A stretch of 64,000 nt of DNA from an uncultured Hyphomicrobiales bacterium (GCA_903825465.1 CAIKAR010000056.1:1-64000), one strand, 5' to 3'; positions 1 to 9,043 are shown, counted from the first letter of the stretch. The notes: generated by a model not told the origin, from the letters alone. A program made the numbers and translations.

Positions 1-141
1 CTGCGCCGGCGCGGGCTGCGCGGCGCGCCCCGTGCCTCCCTGCCGAAAGCGCTCGTCCTCGGCGGCGCCGGCGGAAGCTTGGGCAAAACCCAGCGCCGCG
101 AGGCTAAGCGCCGCGATCGACGCGATAGTTCTGATGTTCAT
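1..141 (-). CDS. N-terminal part of a secreted protein (cut by window edge)
   Basis: Forty-seven codons are visible, from an ATG at 141 running off the left edge. The product begins with a short basic stretch (MNIRTIAS) and an alanine/leucine-rich hydrophobic core ending near AQASAGAAE, which is a typical Sec signal peptide with likely cleavage around residues 22-26. What follows is hydrophilic and Ala/Pro-rich. The protein is therefore probably periplasmic or secreted. Too little remains to name a family. It is transcribed away from the glycosyltransferase gene that begins at 286, with about 145 bases of shared upstream DNA between them. Confidence 0.6.
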   Translation of the reverse strand, partial: MNIRTIASIAALSLAALGFAQASAGAAEDERFRQGGTGRAAQPAPAQ

Positions 142-285
142 CGAAGTCGCCTCCGTTGCCGGGTGGAAATTCCGCGTCCCGGGCATTGGCCAAAAATTAG
201 CAGCAACCGCGTGAACGCCGCATGAACCGATAAGTTGCCCCGCGGCGGCCCCGCCGCTACTCGTGGATATATGGGGACAAGCGCC

Positions 286-1332
286 ATGATCAAAGCGTTA
301 TTCGCCGTGCCCGGCGACCTGGAAACGCTCACCGGGGGATATGGTTACGACCGCCGGGTGCTGGCGCTCGCGCCGACGCTCGGACATCTGCGGCTTCCAG
401 ATGGGTTTCCGTTTCCGTCGGCTGGCGAAATCGCCGACGCCGTGGCGCGATTGAGAACAGCGCCGCCGGACCGCGCGCTGCTTATCGACGGGCTGGCCTA
501 CGGCGCGTTGCCGCCAGACGCGCTGGCGGAATTCGACGGACGGTTGATCGCGCTCACGCACCATCCCCTCGGGTTGGAGACCGGCCTGAGCGAAGAGGCC
601 AGCCGACGGCTGATCGACAACGAGCGCGAAGGCCTGCGCCACGCTTCCGCGGTGATCGTCACATCGATGACGACCGCCGAGACTCTGGTGGCGGAATTCG
701 GCGTGCCGATGGAAAAAATCACTGTCGCGGAGCCCGGCGTCGATCCCGCGCCGCGCGCAAAGGGGTCGGGCGACCCGGTTGTGGCGTTGCTCGCCGTCGG
801 CTCGATTATGCCGCGCAAGGGTTTTGACACGCTTGTCAGGGCCGTCGCGCCGCTCGCTCATTTGGCTTGGCGTTTGACGATTGCCGGCTCCACCGAACGC
901 GATCCGGCGTGCGCGGCTTCCCTTCGCGGCCTGATCGCCGAATGCGCGCTGCAAGATCGAATAGAACTCGTCGGCGAGCTGTCGGCGGAGCGATTGGGCG
1001 CGCGCTATGACCGCGCCGATGTGTTCGTTCTGTCATCGCGTTACGAAGGCTACGGCATGGTGTTGAGCGAGGCGATGGCGCGCGGCCTCGCCATCGTGAC
1101 GACCACGGGCGGCGCGGCGGCGCGCACGGCGCCGGACGACGCGGCGTTGAAGGTCGCGCCCGACGACGCGCGGGGGCTCGGCGAAGCGATCGCCAGCCTG
1201 ATCGCCGACGCGCCTTTGCGCGAAAAACTCGCCGAGGCCTCCTGGCAAGCGGGCCAGAAGCTGCCGGGCTGGGAGGCGGCGGCGGACACGGTCACGCGCG
1301 TCGTCGAGCGTGTCGCGGGGAGTTTGAAATGA
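286..1332 (+). CDS. Glycosyltransferase family 4 protein
   Basis: A 348-residue GT-B glycosyltransferase. The C-terminal half carries the nucleotide-sugar binding signature: a VGSIMPRKG loop near residue 185, and an EX7E motif (E-GYGMVLS-E) near residue 265. I place the start at the ATG at 286 because it follows GGGGACA at a proper distance and gives the usual family opening (MIKALFAVPGD); in-frame ATGs at 271 and upstream are less convincing. The stop overlaps the start of the next methyltransferase gene (ATGA), so the two are surely cotranscribed. From memory, such a pair sits beside pterin-type genes in other Rhizobiales, which would suggest sugar transfer to a small molecule; those partner genes are not in this window, so the acceptor is unknown. 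Confidence 0.8.
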   Translation: MIKALFAVPGDLETLTGGYGYDRRVLALAPTLGHLRLPDGFPFPSAGEIADAVARLRTAPPDRALLIDGLAYGALPPDALAEFDGRLIALTHHPLGLETGLSEEASRRLIDNEREGLRHASAVIVTSMTTAETLVAEFGVPMEKITVAEPGVDPAPRAKGSGDPVVALLAVGSIMPRKGFDTLVRAVAPLAHLAWRLTIAGSTERDPACAASLRGLIAECALQDRIELVGELSAERLGARYDRADVFVLSSRYEGYGMVLSEAMARGLAIVTTTGGAAARTAPDDAALKVAPDDARGLGEAIASLIADAPLREKLAEASWQAGQKLPGWEAAADTVTRVVERVAGSLK

Positions 1333-2174
1333 GCGGTTTTTCCGAGCAATGGCTCGCCTTGCGCGAACCCGTCGATCACCGCTCGCGTTCGGCGCGCGCG
1401 CGCGGCTGTCTCGTGGCGCGCCTGGCGGCGCTGGAGTGTCCGCGCGTCCTCGACATCGGCAGCGGGTCGGGCTCCAACCTGCGCGCGCTCGCGCCGTTTT
1501 TGGGGCCGCGGCAGAGTTGGCGGCTGGTCGATCACGACCCGCTGCTGCTGGCGGCGGCTCGACAAAATCTCGCCGATTGGGCGGAGTCCAGTCATGCGAC
1601 GAGCGGCGGAATCCTGACGCTCGAAAAATCCGGCGCGACAATAGATGTGTCGTTCGAACAAGCCGATCTCGCCGCCGGCGTCGGCGCCTTGTTGGACGCG
1701 GGCCGCGACCTGGTGACGGCGGCGGCGTTTTTCGATCTGGTTGGCGAGGACTGGATCGCGCGCTTCTGCGCCGACCTCGTCGCGCGGAAAATTCCGCTCT
1801 TCGCGGCGCTGACCTACGATGGGCGCGAGACCTGGCGCCCGCCGCATGCCGCCGACGCCGCGATGCTGGCGGCTTTTCACGCGCATCAGTCGGCCGACAA
1901 GGGTTTCGGCCCCGCGGCCGGGCCCCGCGCGCACGGCTTGCTCGCGTCGCGGTTCAAGGCCGCTGGCTGGAGGGTCGAGGCGGACGAAAGCGATTGGATG
2001 CTGGGCGCCGCCGACGCCGCGCTCGTATCCGCGCTGGCGGAGGGATCGGCGGGCGCGGCCACCGAGACGGGGCTTGTCGACGCGCAAGCGGTCGCCGACT
2101 GGCTTGCGTCGCGCCGACGCGCGGAAACATGCGTCGTCGGCCACATGGACCTGTTCGCCGCGCCCTATTTTTGA
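1329..2174 (+). CDS. Class I SAM-dependent methyltransferase
   Basis: A 281-residue protein with a Rossmann-type methyltransferase fold. Motif I is clear (VLDIGSGSGSN, about residues 38-48), followed by the acidic end of strand 2 (LVDHDP near 68). There is no signal peptide, so it is cytosolic. It overlaps the upstream glycosyltransferase gene by four bases and is expected to be translationally coupled to it; the likely role is methylation of the glycosylated product or its precursor, which is inference from context only. Its 3' end overlaps the convergent cytochrome b561 gene by ten bases. Substrate not recognisable. Confidence 0.75.
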   Translation: MSGFSEQWLALREPVDHRSRSARARGCLVARLAALECPRVLDIGSGSGSNLRALAPFLGPRQSWRLVDHDPLLLAAARQNLADWAESSHATSGGILTLEKSGATIDVSFEQADLAAGVGALLDAGRDLVTAAAFFDLVGEDWIARFCADLVARKIPLFAALTYDGRETWRPPHAADAAMLAAFHAHQSADKGFGPAAGPRAHGLLASRFKAAGWRVEADESDWMLGAADAALVSALAEGSAGAATETGLVDAQAVADWLASRRRAETCVVGHMDLFAAPYF

Positions 2175-2740
2175 GGAATCCACAGGAACCGCGGCAGCAT
2201 GCGGTTGAGAACGCCGTCGCGCTTGACGAACCCGTGCATCAGCGCGCCGCCGATATGCGCGCAGATGACGAAAAGCATGAGATAGCCGAGCCCGAAGTGG
2301 AGCCACGACAACGCCGTGTAGGCCGCGTCGCTTTGCGGAAAAATGTGCGGCAGGGTGAACAAGCCGAACACCGAGACATCGCCGCGATAGGCGTCCATGG
2401 ACAGCCAGCCGACGATGGGTTGTAGAAACAACAAGGCCAGCAGCGAGTGATGCGCCGCCGTCGAGGCGATCCGTTCGAATTTGGTGAGCGTCGCGGCGGG
2501 CGCCGGCGTTCCCGACATTTGACGCGCGACGACGCGAACCGCTGCGAGCGCGAGCACCAGAACGCCGAGCGAGCGGTGGACATCGAAATAATAGTCCTGC
2601 GCCGGGCCTTCCGGAATGTAGGCGAGGCGGATGCCGATCGACAGCGTGAAAAACACGGCGACCGCGATGATCCAATGAATCCATTTGGACGCGGCGGAAT
2701 AGCTTGCCGGGCGTGAGCCGGCCGGCGTTGTCGAATCCAT
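2165..2740 (-). CDS. Cytochrome b561-family membrane protein
   Basis: About 191 residues from the ATG at 2740 (a GTG/ATG extension to 2770 is possible). Four hydrophobic segments are visible: [54 protein letters not shown] and [20 protein letters not shown]. Histidines in helices 1-4 (in KWIHW, VHRSLG, AAHHS, CAHIGG) are placed as the ligands of two b haems in this family. Cytochromes of this kind pass electrons between quinol and a soluble or membrane partner, or act as superoxide:quinone oxidoreductases. It is a single-gene unit between the methyltransferase and purH. Confidence 0.8.
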   Translation of the reverse strand: MDSTTPAGSRPASYSAASKWIHWIIAVAVFFTLSIGIRLAYIPEGPAQDYYFDVHRSLGVLVLALAAVRVVARQMSGTPAPAATLTKFERIASTAAHHSLLALLFLQPIVGWLSMDAYRGDVSVFGLFTLPHIFPQSDAAYTALSWLHFGLGYLMLFVICAHIGGALMHGFVKRDGVLNRMLPRFLWIPQK

Positions 2741-2867
2741 GTCGCGCGCTCCGCTTGACGAGGCGCCCAAGGCGCGGCGCCAGCCTACTCAAAAGACCGT
2801 CGGGCGCGAACAAAAATTCCCGCCGGACGAAAATAAAACGCGGACGTGTGGCCGGTGGCGAAAACCC

Positions 2868-4460
2868 TCAGTGCCTGAAATGCCGGTGTCCGGTCATCAC
2901 CATGGCGAGCCCCGCGGCGTCGGCGGCGGCGATCACCTCGTTGTCGCGCATCGATCCACCGGGCTGGATGACCGCCGTCGCGCCGGCTTCGGCCGCGGCC
3001 AATAGACCGTCCGCGAAGGGGAAGAACGCGTCCGACGCCACGACCGAGCCTTTGGCGAGGGATTCGGGCAGGCCGGCGGCCTTCGCCGCTTCGGCCGCCT
3101 TCCACGCGGCTATGCGCGAGGAATCGACGCGGCTCATCTGGCCCGCGCCGACGCCGACGGTCGCGTGGTTCTTCACATAGACGATGGCGTTCGATTTCAC
3201 GTGTTTGCAGACGCGGAAGGCGAACTTGAGGTCGGACCACTCGGCCGCCGTGGGGGCGCGCTTTGTCACCACTTTCAAATCCATGTCGTCGACGACGGCG
3301 TTGTCGCGGCCTTGAACCAGCATGCCGCCGGCGACGGTGCGCGCCACGAGGCCCAGCGCGCGGGGATCGGGCACGCCGCCCGTCAGCAGCAGGCGCAGGT
3401 TCTTTTTCGCGCCGACGAGGCGGATCGCTTCCTCGTCGGCGTCGGGCGCGATGATGACTTCGGTGAAGATTTTCACGATTTCCCGCGCGGCGTCCGCGTC
3501 AAGCCGGCGGTTCAGCGCGACGATGCCGCCGAAGGCGGAAACGGGGTCGCAGGCGAGCGCGCGCTCGTAGGCTTCGCGCAGACTGCCGCCTTCGGCGACG
3601 CCGCATGGGTTGGCGTGTTTGATGATGGCCACCGCCGCCGTCCGCGCGGGGTCGAATTCCGCCACGCATTCGAAAGCGGCGTCGGTGTCGTTGACGTTGT
3701 TGTAGGAGAGCGTCTTGCCCTGCGCCTGCCGCGCCGTCGAAACGCCGAAGCGTTGAACGGGCGTCTTGTAGAACCCGGCGGACTGGTGCGGGTTTTCGCC
3801 GTAGCGCATGTGTTCGGCGAGCTTGCCGCCGATGGCCCGGTAGTCCGGCGCGTCCTCGCCAAGTCGCGCGGCGAACCAGTTCGAAATCGCCGCGTCATAG
3901 GCGGCGGTGCGGGCGTAGGCCTTTTGCGCCAGCTTCTTGCGCAGCGCGAGGTCCGTCGCGCCGTTGTTCGCCGACAGCGCTTCGAGAACACCGGCGTAGT
4001 CGGCGGCCTCGACCACCACGGCGACGTCGTTGTGGTTTTTCGCGGCGGCGCGGATCATGGCCGGGCCGCCGATGTCGATGTTCTCGACGCAATCGTCGAA
4101 AGGCGCGTTCGCCGCGACCGTCGCCTCGAAGGGGTAGAGGTTGACGACCAGCAGGTCGATCGCGCCGATGCCGTGGGCGAGCATGGACGCCTCGTGCTCG
4201 GGGTTTTCGCGTATCGCCAGCAGGCCGCCATGCACCATGGGATGCAGCGTCTTGACCCGCCCATCCATCATTTCCGGGAAGCCGGTGACATCGGACACAT
4301 CGCGCACGGGCAGGCCCGCGTCGGCGAGCGCCTTGCGGGTGCCGCCGGTGGAAATCAGCTCGATGCCCCGCGCCGCCAGCGCCCGGGCGAAATCCTCAAG
4401 CCCCGTCTTGTCGGAAACGGACAAAAGCGCGCGGGAAATCTTGCGGAGATCGGCGGTCAT
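2868..4460 (-). CDS. purH: Bifunctional AICAR formyltransferase / IMP cyclohydrolase
   Basis: Catalyses the last two steps of de novo IMP synthesis: formylation of AICAR with 10-formyl-THF, then ring closure. The 530 residues match the usual length. The N-terminal MGS-like cyclohydrolase domain shows [12 protein letters not shown] and STGGTRKAL (residues 13-45); the C-terminal formyltransferase domain has the catalytic [11 protein letters not shown] segment around residue 270 and [11 protein letters not shown] shortly after. The ATG at 4460 is the family start. It stands alone on the minus strand, divergent from modA with about 150 bases of shared upstream sequence. Confidence 0.97.
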   Translation of the reverse strand: MTADLRKISRALLSVSDKTGLEDFARALAARGIELISTGGTRKALADAGLPVRDVSDVTGFPEMMDGRVKTLHPMVHGGLLAIRENPEHEASMLAHGIGAIDLLVVNLYPFEATVAANAPFDDCVENIDIGGPAMIRAAAKNHNDVAVVVEAADYAGVLEALSANNGATDLALRKKLAQKAYARTAAYDAAISNWFAARLGEDAPDYRAIGGKLAEHMRYGENPHQSAGFYKTPVQRFGVSTARQAQGKTLSYNNVNDTDAAFECVAEFDPARTAAVAIIKHANPCGVAEGGSLREAYERALACDPVSAFGGIVALNRRLDADAAREIVKIFTEVIIAPDADEEAIRLVGAKKNLRLLLTGGVPDPRALGLVARTVAGGMLVQGRDNAVVDDMDLKVVTKRAPTAAEWSDLKFAFRVCKHVKSNAIVYVKNHATVGVGAGQMSRVDSSRIAAWKAAEAAKAAGLPESLAKGSVVASDAFFPFADGLLAAAEAGATAVIQPGGSMRDNEVIAAADAAGLAMVMTGHRHFRH

Positions 4461-4569
4461 GGGGGCCTCGGGAAGCGTCGGAAAACCGCGCGCGGCGTAT
4501 CACGCGCGGCGTGGATTTCAAATCGCGGGGCCGGCCCGGTTTGACCGCGCCCGGCGCGGACCATAGGGT

Positions 4570-4595
4570 ATGTATATCCAAATGAATATTTACAT
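4570..4595. promoter_or_regulatory. Mo-box-like inverted repeat upstream of modA-modD
   Basis: Two arms, ATGTATAT (4570-4577) and ATTTACAT (4588-4595), are inverted repeats with seven of eight positions complementary across a ten-base spacer. Seen another way, TATAT and ATAT flank an eight-base gap, the geometry of ModE-bound Mo-boxes (TATAT-N8-ATATA core). The element is strikingly AT-rich in a GC-rich genome and ends about 20 bases before the modA start, where a bound repressor would block initiation. That ModE binds here is inference; the outer bases do not match the enterobacterial consensus. Confidence 0.45.
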
Positions 4596-4615
4596 TTTTG
4601 ACTGGTGATTTCACC

Positions 4616-5422
4616 GTGCGCCGCGCCCGCCAAGCCCTCTGTCTTTTTACTGCCTTGGCGTGCCCTTGGGGCGGCGCCGCGCTGGCGCAGGACGCTGTGC
4701 GCGCGATGGCGGCGGGCAGCCTGCAGGCGGCCGAAAACGCCATGGCGGACCAATACCTGAAGGTCGGGGGAACCAGGGTCAACATGATTTTCGGCCCGTC
4801 CGGGCTGTTGCGCGAGCGCATCGAAAAAGGCGAGGCCGTCGATGTGCTCGCGTCCGCGGACATGGATCAGCCGAACCGCCTCGTGAGCGCGGGATGGGCC
4901 GGATTCGCGACGCCCTTCGCGCGGAATTCGCTGTGCCTCTTCACGAAGCCGGGCCTTTCGGTCGAGAGCGCCGCCGTGCTCGACCGGATGCTTGACCCCA
5001 AGCTGACGCTTGCGACATCGACGCCGAAGGCGGACCCGGCTGGCGATTACACGTGGGCGGCTTTCGCCAAAGCCGGCGAAATCCATCCGGGCGCTTTCGC
5101 CACGCTCGACGGCAAGGCGAAAAAGATTTTCGGCGGTCCGCAATCCCAGCCTGTTCCGCAGGGACGCAACATGGCCGATTTCATTCTCGCCGGCGGTCAG
5201 GCCGACCTGCTGGTGTCCTATTGCTCGGGCGCGGCGGCGACAAAGGCCGCCAATCCCGCGATCGGCTCGGCGGAGTTCCCCGACAACCTGCGCGCCGACG
5301 CGCTTTATGGCCTCGCCGTGCGCAAGGGCGCGCCAGCCGCGGCACTCGATTTCGCGCTGTTCCATCTGTCAACCGAGGGACGCCGGCAATTGTCGCTCGC
5401 CGGCTTCCACGCGCCGGACTGA
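4616..5422 (+). CDS. modA: ModA-type molybdate ABC transporter substrate-binding protein
   Basis: Periplasmic solute-binding protein, probably for molybdate or tungstate. I choose the GTG at 4616: it gives a clean signal peptide (MRRARQALCLFTALACPW, cleavage after ALAQD region) and has GGTGA seven bases upstream; a TTG at 4598 would extend it by six residues. The mature part begins AVRAMAAGSLQAAENAM and contains FGPSGLLRERIEKGE, the oxyanion-loop region typical of ModA relatives. The 268 residues are normal. modD follows after 21 bases, but no modB or modC permease/ATPase genes are present, so either they are elsewhere or the protein serves another transporter. Confidence 0.75.
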   Translation: MRRARQALCLFTALACPWGGAALAQDAVRAMAAGSLQAAENAMADQYLKVGGTRVNMIFGPSGLLRERIEKGEAVDVLASADMDQPNRLVSAGWAGFATPFARNSLCLFTKPGLSVESAAVLDRMLDPKLTLATSTPKADPAGDYTWAAFAKAGEIHPGAFATLDGKAKKIFGGPQSQPVPQGRNMADFILAGGQADLLVSYCSGAAATKAANPAIGSAEFPDNLRADALYGLAVRKGAPAAALDFALFHLSTEGRRQLSLAGFHAPD

Positions 5423-5443
5423 CGGCTCAACCGGATCGCCTTG

Positions 5444-6295
5444 ATGTATCTTCCCGACATCCCCGACGCCGATTTGGCCGACATGCTTGGCGACGACGCC
5501 GGACTCGGCGACCTCACCACGCATCTGCTTGGCATTGGCGATATTCCCGGGAAGATGACGTTCGACGCCCGCGATCCGATGGTCGTCGCCTGCTGCGAGG
5601 AGGCGGAACGAATTCTCCGCATGGCGGGGTGCGTTGTCGAGCGCGTGGCGAAGTCGGGCCAGTCCCTCGCGCCGGGCGCGCCTGTGCTTGTCGCGCGCGG
5701 GCCGGCGGGGGCGCTGCACCGCGGCTGGAAGGTCGCGCAGACGCTCGTGGAAATCGCCTCGGGCATGGCGACATGCGCCAGAGGGATCGTCGACGCCGCG
5801 CGGAGCGTTCGGCCCGACGTGGCGGTCGTTTGCACGCGCAAGAACGTGCCGGGCGCGAAGGCCATGTCCATCAAGGCGATCATGGCGGGCGGCGCGACGG
5901 CCCACCGGCTTGGACTGTCCGAAACGATCCTCGTTTTCGACGCCCACCGCAAATTCCGCGAACCCGTCGCCGCGGTCGAACTGTCGGGCCGCTTGCGGGC
6001 GGGCGCGCCGGAAAAGAAAATTATGGTCGAGATAGAGAGCCTCGAAGAGGGGCTGATGTGGGCCGCCGCGCGCGTGGACATCCTGCAGGCCGACAAAATG
6101 ACCCCGGCGAGCCTTGGCGCGCTGACGGAAGCGCTGCGGGAGCGTGGGCTTTCCCCCCTTGTCTCGGCGGCGGGCGGCGTCAACGCGGCGAACGCCGCCG
6201 ATTATGTTCGCGCTGGCGCGGCAATTCTCGTGACGTCGGCTCCCTACACGGCGAAACCACTGGATATTCAGGTTCGCATGGCGCGGATGGGATGA
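5444..6295 (+). CDS. modD: ModD protein, quinolinate phosphoribosyltransferase-like
   Basis: A 283-residue relative of NadC (nicotinate-nucleotide pyrophosphorylase, carboxylating). The N-terminal DLTTHLLGIG and the central CTRKNVPGAKAM and GGATAHRLGLSE segments match the ModD branch, where KN-x-PG-x-K-x-x-x-K-A carries phosphate-binding lysines and arginines. ModD is found with molybdenum transport genes but its reaction is not settled in the literature I know. Start is the ATG at 5444 (a TTG precedes it at 5441). It lies directly behind modA and probably shares its promoter. Confidence 0.85.
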   Translation: MYLPDIPDADLADMLGDDAGLGDLTTHLLGIGDIPGKMTFDARDPMVVACCEEAERILRMAGCVVERVAKSGQSLAPGAPVLVARGPAGALHRGWKVAQTLVEIASGMATCARGIVDAARSVRPDVAVVCTRKNVPGAKAMSIKAIMAGGATAHRLGLSETILVFDAHRKFREPVAAVELSGRLRAGAPEKKIMVEIESLEEGLMWAAARVDILQADKMTPASLGALTEALRERGLSPLVSAAGGVNAANAADYVRAGAAILVTSAPYTAKPLDIQVRMARMG

Positions 6296-6531
6296 AACGT
6301 GGTTTGCGAATCGGCGATATTGTGAGATGTTTCAGATGGGTCTTGTTGCGGGTTCCTTTGTGGAGTTCCGGTCGCGGGCACCAGGCAAACCGGCGATTTT
6401 GGGCCGTTTGTGGCGTTTTTCGATTTTGCGGGATGTGACGGAACCAATTGCGCTTTTGCGCGTTGGGCGGTTTCGGGGCGTTCCACTGTCGGTTTTCGCG
6501 TCAGCCATGCGCCAGACGCATCGCTTGCAAC
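6296..6531. other. Intergenic region between modD and the unknown gene at 6592
   Basis: About 235 bases without a convincing gene. Short open frames on both strands lack ribosome binding sites and recognisable motifs. Base composition is somewhat lower in GC than the flanking genes. No terminator-like hairpin followed by a T-tract was seen after modD. Confidence 0.5.
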
Positions 6532-6560
6532 TTGCTTTTTTGTGCATCGCACAATAAATT
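6532..6560 (+). promoter_or_regulatory. Candidate promoter with a palindromic operator in its spacer
   Basis: TTGCTT (6532-6537) and TAAATT (6555-6560) are spaced by 17 bases and could be -35 and -10 boxes. Between them lies a perfect palindrome, TTGTGC-ATC-GCACAA (6540-6554). A repressor bound there would occlude RNA polymerase. The core TGC-N3-GCA resembles the sites described for PhaR, the polyhydroxyalkanoate-responsive repressor of alphaproteobacteria; assignment to PhaR is inference. The downstream gene begins 32 bases later. Confidence 0.4.
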
Positions 6561-6591
6561 GGAATCACGCGCGGACGACTGGCCGCCGCGA

Positions 6592-7053
6592 ATGGGAATG
6601 AAAAACATGCGCGCCAACGCCAAGGTGAAATTCAAGGGTCCGGTTCGTGTCCGCAAGGATCCGCCGACGCTGGAAGAAGCTGTGTTCGCCGCCCAGGGAT
6701 TTATCGACGATCCCGACCAGCAGGCGGAATTCGCGGCGATGCTGATGGAAATGCCCATCGAGGAGGCCCGTCCGTTGGTTGTGAAGGCCTTGGGCGCCGC
6801 GCGCCGCAGCCAGCAGAACGAGATCGCCTTCGCGACCGACCGCTCGGGTGGTCAGCGGGCGGTCGTGGTCGAGCGCAAAGTCGATCGGCGTCCACAGGTC
6901 GTTGTCGAGCGCAAGCCCATGTTCGCCTCGAACACCTCCGCCGACAGGAGCGGCGGCGCGACCGTGGAGCGCCGGCCGTTCCTCGGCCTTCCGGGCGGTG
7001 GCGGCGGCGCGCCGCGCACATTGATCAAACTCGGCGGCATGGCGCGTCGGTAA
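6592..7053 (+). CDS. Uncharacterised basic protein
   Basis: I do not recognise this gene. The start is one of three close in-frame ATGs (6592, 6598, 6607), giving 149-154 residues. The N-terminus is very basic (MRANAKVKFKGPVRVRKD). An acidic, probably helical middle (about residues 20-65: PPTLEEAVFAAQGFIDDP, MLMEMPIEEARPLVVKAL) is followed by a low-complexity tail with two VVVERK repeats and a glycine-rich end (LPGGGGGAPRT). No signal peptide or membrane segment. Coding character is supported by high third-position GC and by the promoter-like element upstream. A phasin-like or nucleic-acid-binding role could be imagined, but nothing in the sequence proves it. Confidence 0.6.
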   Translation: MGMKNMRANAKVKFKGPVRVRKDPPTLEEAVFAAQGFIDDPDQQAEFAAMLMEMPIEEARPLVVKALGAARRSQQNEIAFATDRSGGQRAVVVERKVDRRPQVVVERKPMFASNTSADRSGGATVERRPFLGLPGGGGGAPRTLIKLGGMARR

Positions 7054-7075
7054 GACGCGCGGCGTTCCGGTCGCC

Positions 7076-7906
7076 TCAGACAATCGCCATCGCCGCGACG
7101 AACGTCGCTTCGACTTTTTCCCTCAGCGGCTTCGAAACGCGCGTGAAATGCTCGGCGCGGGCGGCGGGAATCCAGTCGGCGATGGCCGTCTTGTAACTCG
7201 GCCGCGCCTTGCAGCGCTCGAACCAGTCCGCGACCCGCGGGTAGTGGTTTTTCCATATGCCGGCGGCTTCCATCGCCTCCATTCGCGCGAAAAACGAAAT
7301 AAATCCGATGTCGGCGAGGGTGAACGCCGCGCCCGTCAGCCAAGGCCCCGGCTCCAGCGCCTTTTCCATGTCCTTAAACAACTTGTTGAAGCGCGCGAGG
7401 CCCTCGGTCACGACGGGAGCGTCGAGCCCGACCTCCATCAGTTCGCGCCATTTCGCCCGCTTCACGGGATCGGGAATGCCCTCGTAGCGCTTGGCGCGTT
7501 CAGCCTCCGGCTTGGCGAGAAGGTCGGCGCGGAAAACGATCGCCACCGTCATCGTGTTGATGACGTCGTGAATGGAATCCTCGCGCTTCGTCCACAGGCG
7601 AACACGCGCCTTGCCGAAGGCGTCCGCCGGGCGCAACGCCGGCCCGTCGAAGATTTCATCGAGATATTCGTTGATGACCGTTGATTCCGTCAGCGTGCGG
7701 CCGTCGTGGACAATGACGGGCACGGCGGCGCTCGGATTGAGCTGGCGGTATTCGGGCGCGAACTGGTCGCCGCGCTGAAGGTCGATGATCTTCCCTTCGA
7801 ACGGGATCGCCTTTTCAGCCAGCGTGACGCGAACCTTCGCGGCGCAGACGGCGGTGTCGTAGTGGTAGAGGGTCAGCACTCCGGTCTCCCAAGCTGTTTT
7901 GCGCAT
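7076..7906 (-). CDS. Glutathione S-transferase family protein
   Basis: A 276-residue protein (or about 267 if it starts at an internal GTG before LTLYHY). The N-terminal thioredoxin-like domain has LTLYHYDTAVCAAKVRVTL with a Cys in the position used for glutathione contact, NPSAAVPVIVHDG with the cis-proline, and TESTVINEYLDE, the glutathione-binding ES motif. The all-helical C-terminal domain has LADIGFISFFARM. The gene is divergent from the methionine operon, sharing about 125 bases of upstream DNA. Substrate unknown. Confidence 0.85.
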   Translation of the reverse strand: MRKTAWETGVLTLYHYDTAVCAAKVRVTLAEKAIPFEGKIIDLQRGDQFAPEYRQLNPSAAVPVIVHDGRTLTESTVINEYLDEIFDGPALRPADAFGKARVRLWTKREDSIHDVINTMTVAIVFRADLLAKPEAERAKRYEGIPDPVKRAKWRELMEVGLDAPVVTEGLARFNKLFKDMEKALEPGPWLTGAAFTLADIGFISFFARMEAMEAAGIWKNHYPRVADWFERCKARPSYKTAIADWIPAARAEHFTRVSKPLREKVEATFVAAMAIV

Positions 7907-8001
7907 GGTTTCACAAGCGCGCGTCGAGCGCCAGCGTGAGGGACTGTGCCCACATCATGGGAAACTGCCCAAAATCTCCTTGCGCACCGGCGCAAAATAA
8001 C

Positions 8002-8017
8002 ATAAAGATATCCTTAT
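8002..8017. promoter_or_regulatory. GATATC-centred palindrome, candidate operator of the met operon
   Basis: The sixteen bases ATAAAGATATCCTTAT form a palindrome with a single mismatched pair, centred on GATATC. The site lies 16 bases before the start of the ArsR-methyltransferase gene and just upstream of its GAGAGG ribosome binding site. From memory, motifs of the form ATAAAGATATCTTTAT are predicted sites for ArsR-type SAH/SAM-responsive regulators in alphaproteobacterial methionine genes, and such a fusion regulator is encoded immediately downstream. Autoregulation is the simplest reading. Confidence 0.6.
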
Positions 8018-8032
8018 ATATGAGAGGCGGAC

Positions 8033-9043
8033 ATGAAATCTCAAGCGCAAGCGGCTTTTCCCGTCATTCTGACAAGCCTTGAGGCGGCGGCGGAAATCAC
8101 CCGCTTGCGGTTGTTGGCCCTTTTGGCCGAGGCGGAACTCACCGTCAGCGAATTGATGACCATCCTGGGCCAATCGCAGCCGCGCATCTCGCGACATCTC
8201 AAACTGCTGGTCGAGGCGGGGCTGGTCGAGCGCCACCGCGAAGGCGCGTGGGCCTTTTTCCGCCTGGCCGAGCGGGGCGCGCGCGCCGACCTCGCCCGCG
8301 ATTTGCTGGCGCGCATCGAACTCTCCGACCCCATGCTGGCAAGCGATCGGACCCGGTTGGCCGAGGCGCGGCGCGCGCGGGCCGAAACGGCGGCGCGGTA
8401 TTTCGCCGATCACGCCCGCGAGTGGGACGGCATCCGCTCGCTCCATGTCGCCGAAGACATGGTGGAGGCGGCGATCATGGAGGTCGTGGGCGAGGGGCCG
8501 TTCCGGTCCATCCTCGACCTCGGCACCGGCACGGGGCGGATGCTGGAGTTGCTGGCGCCTTTGGCCGACCGCGCCGTCGGCGTCGATCAAAGCCCGGCGA
8601 TGCTGAACGTGGCCCGCGCGCGCCTGGAGGGGGCCGGGGCGCGCGGCGTTATCTTGCGCCAGGGCGACATCTACGCGTTGCCGGTGGAGGCCGACGGGCA
8701 AGACCTCGTCGTCATTCACCGCGTTCTGCATTATCTCGACGACCCCGCGCGCGCGCTGCGCGAGGCGGCGCGCGTGACCCGGCCCGGCGGGCGCCTGATC
8801 GTGGTGGATTTCGCGCCGCACGCCCACGAATTCCTGCGCGAGGAGCACGCGCACCGCCGGCTGGGGTTTTCGGCCCAGGAAATCGCGGATTTCATGCGCG
8901 AGGCGGGCCTCGACCTGATCGAACACCGCGATCTCAAGCCCGGCGCGCGCGACAGCGGCAACCTGACGGTGTCGCTATGGGTTGGCCGCGACAGAAGATC
9001 GATCGGCGACGATCTCCCCATCACGAGCCGGGAACTGGCGTAA
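8033..9043 (+). CDS. ArsR-family regulator fused to a SAM methyltransferase domain (SahR/SamR-like)
   Basis: A 336-residue fusion. Residues about 15-90 form a winged helix of ArsR type ([17 protein letters not shown], then [19 protein letters not shown] as recognition helix). Residues about 155-260 form a class I methyltransferase domain with motif [14 protein letters not shown] and acidic motif GVDQSP. No metal-binding cysteine pair is seen in the HTH, so it is unlikely to sense metals. Its stop overlaps the metF start (TAATG). Regulators of this architecture next to methionine-cycle genes have been proposed to sense SAH or SAM through the methyltransferase-like domain; here it probably controls its own operon through the palindrome at 8002. 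Confidence 0.82.
   Translation: MKSQAQAAFPVILTSLEAAAEITRLRLLALLAEAELTVSELMTILGQSQPRISRHLKLLVEAGLVERHREGAWAFFRLAERGARADLARDLLARIELSDPMLASDRTRLAEARRARAETAARYFADHAREWDGIRSLHVAEDMVEAAIMEVVGEGPFRSILDLGTGTGRMLELLAPLADRAVGVDQSPAMLNVARARLEGAGARGVILRQGDIYALPVEADGQDLVVIHRVLHYLDDPARALREAARVTRPGGRLIVVDFAPHAHEFLREEHAHRRLGFSAQEIADFMREAGLDLIEHRDLKPGARDSGNLTVSLWVGRDRRSIGDDLPITSRELA

Noticed and set aside
3165-4544. Long plus-strand open frame opposite purH
   Set aside because: It is antisense to an unmistakable purH gene, lacks domains and a ribosome binding site, and is explained by GC-rich codon use on the other strand.
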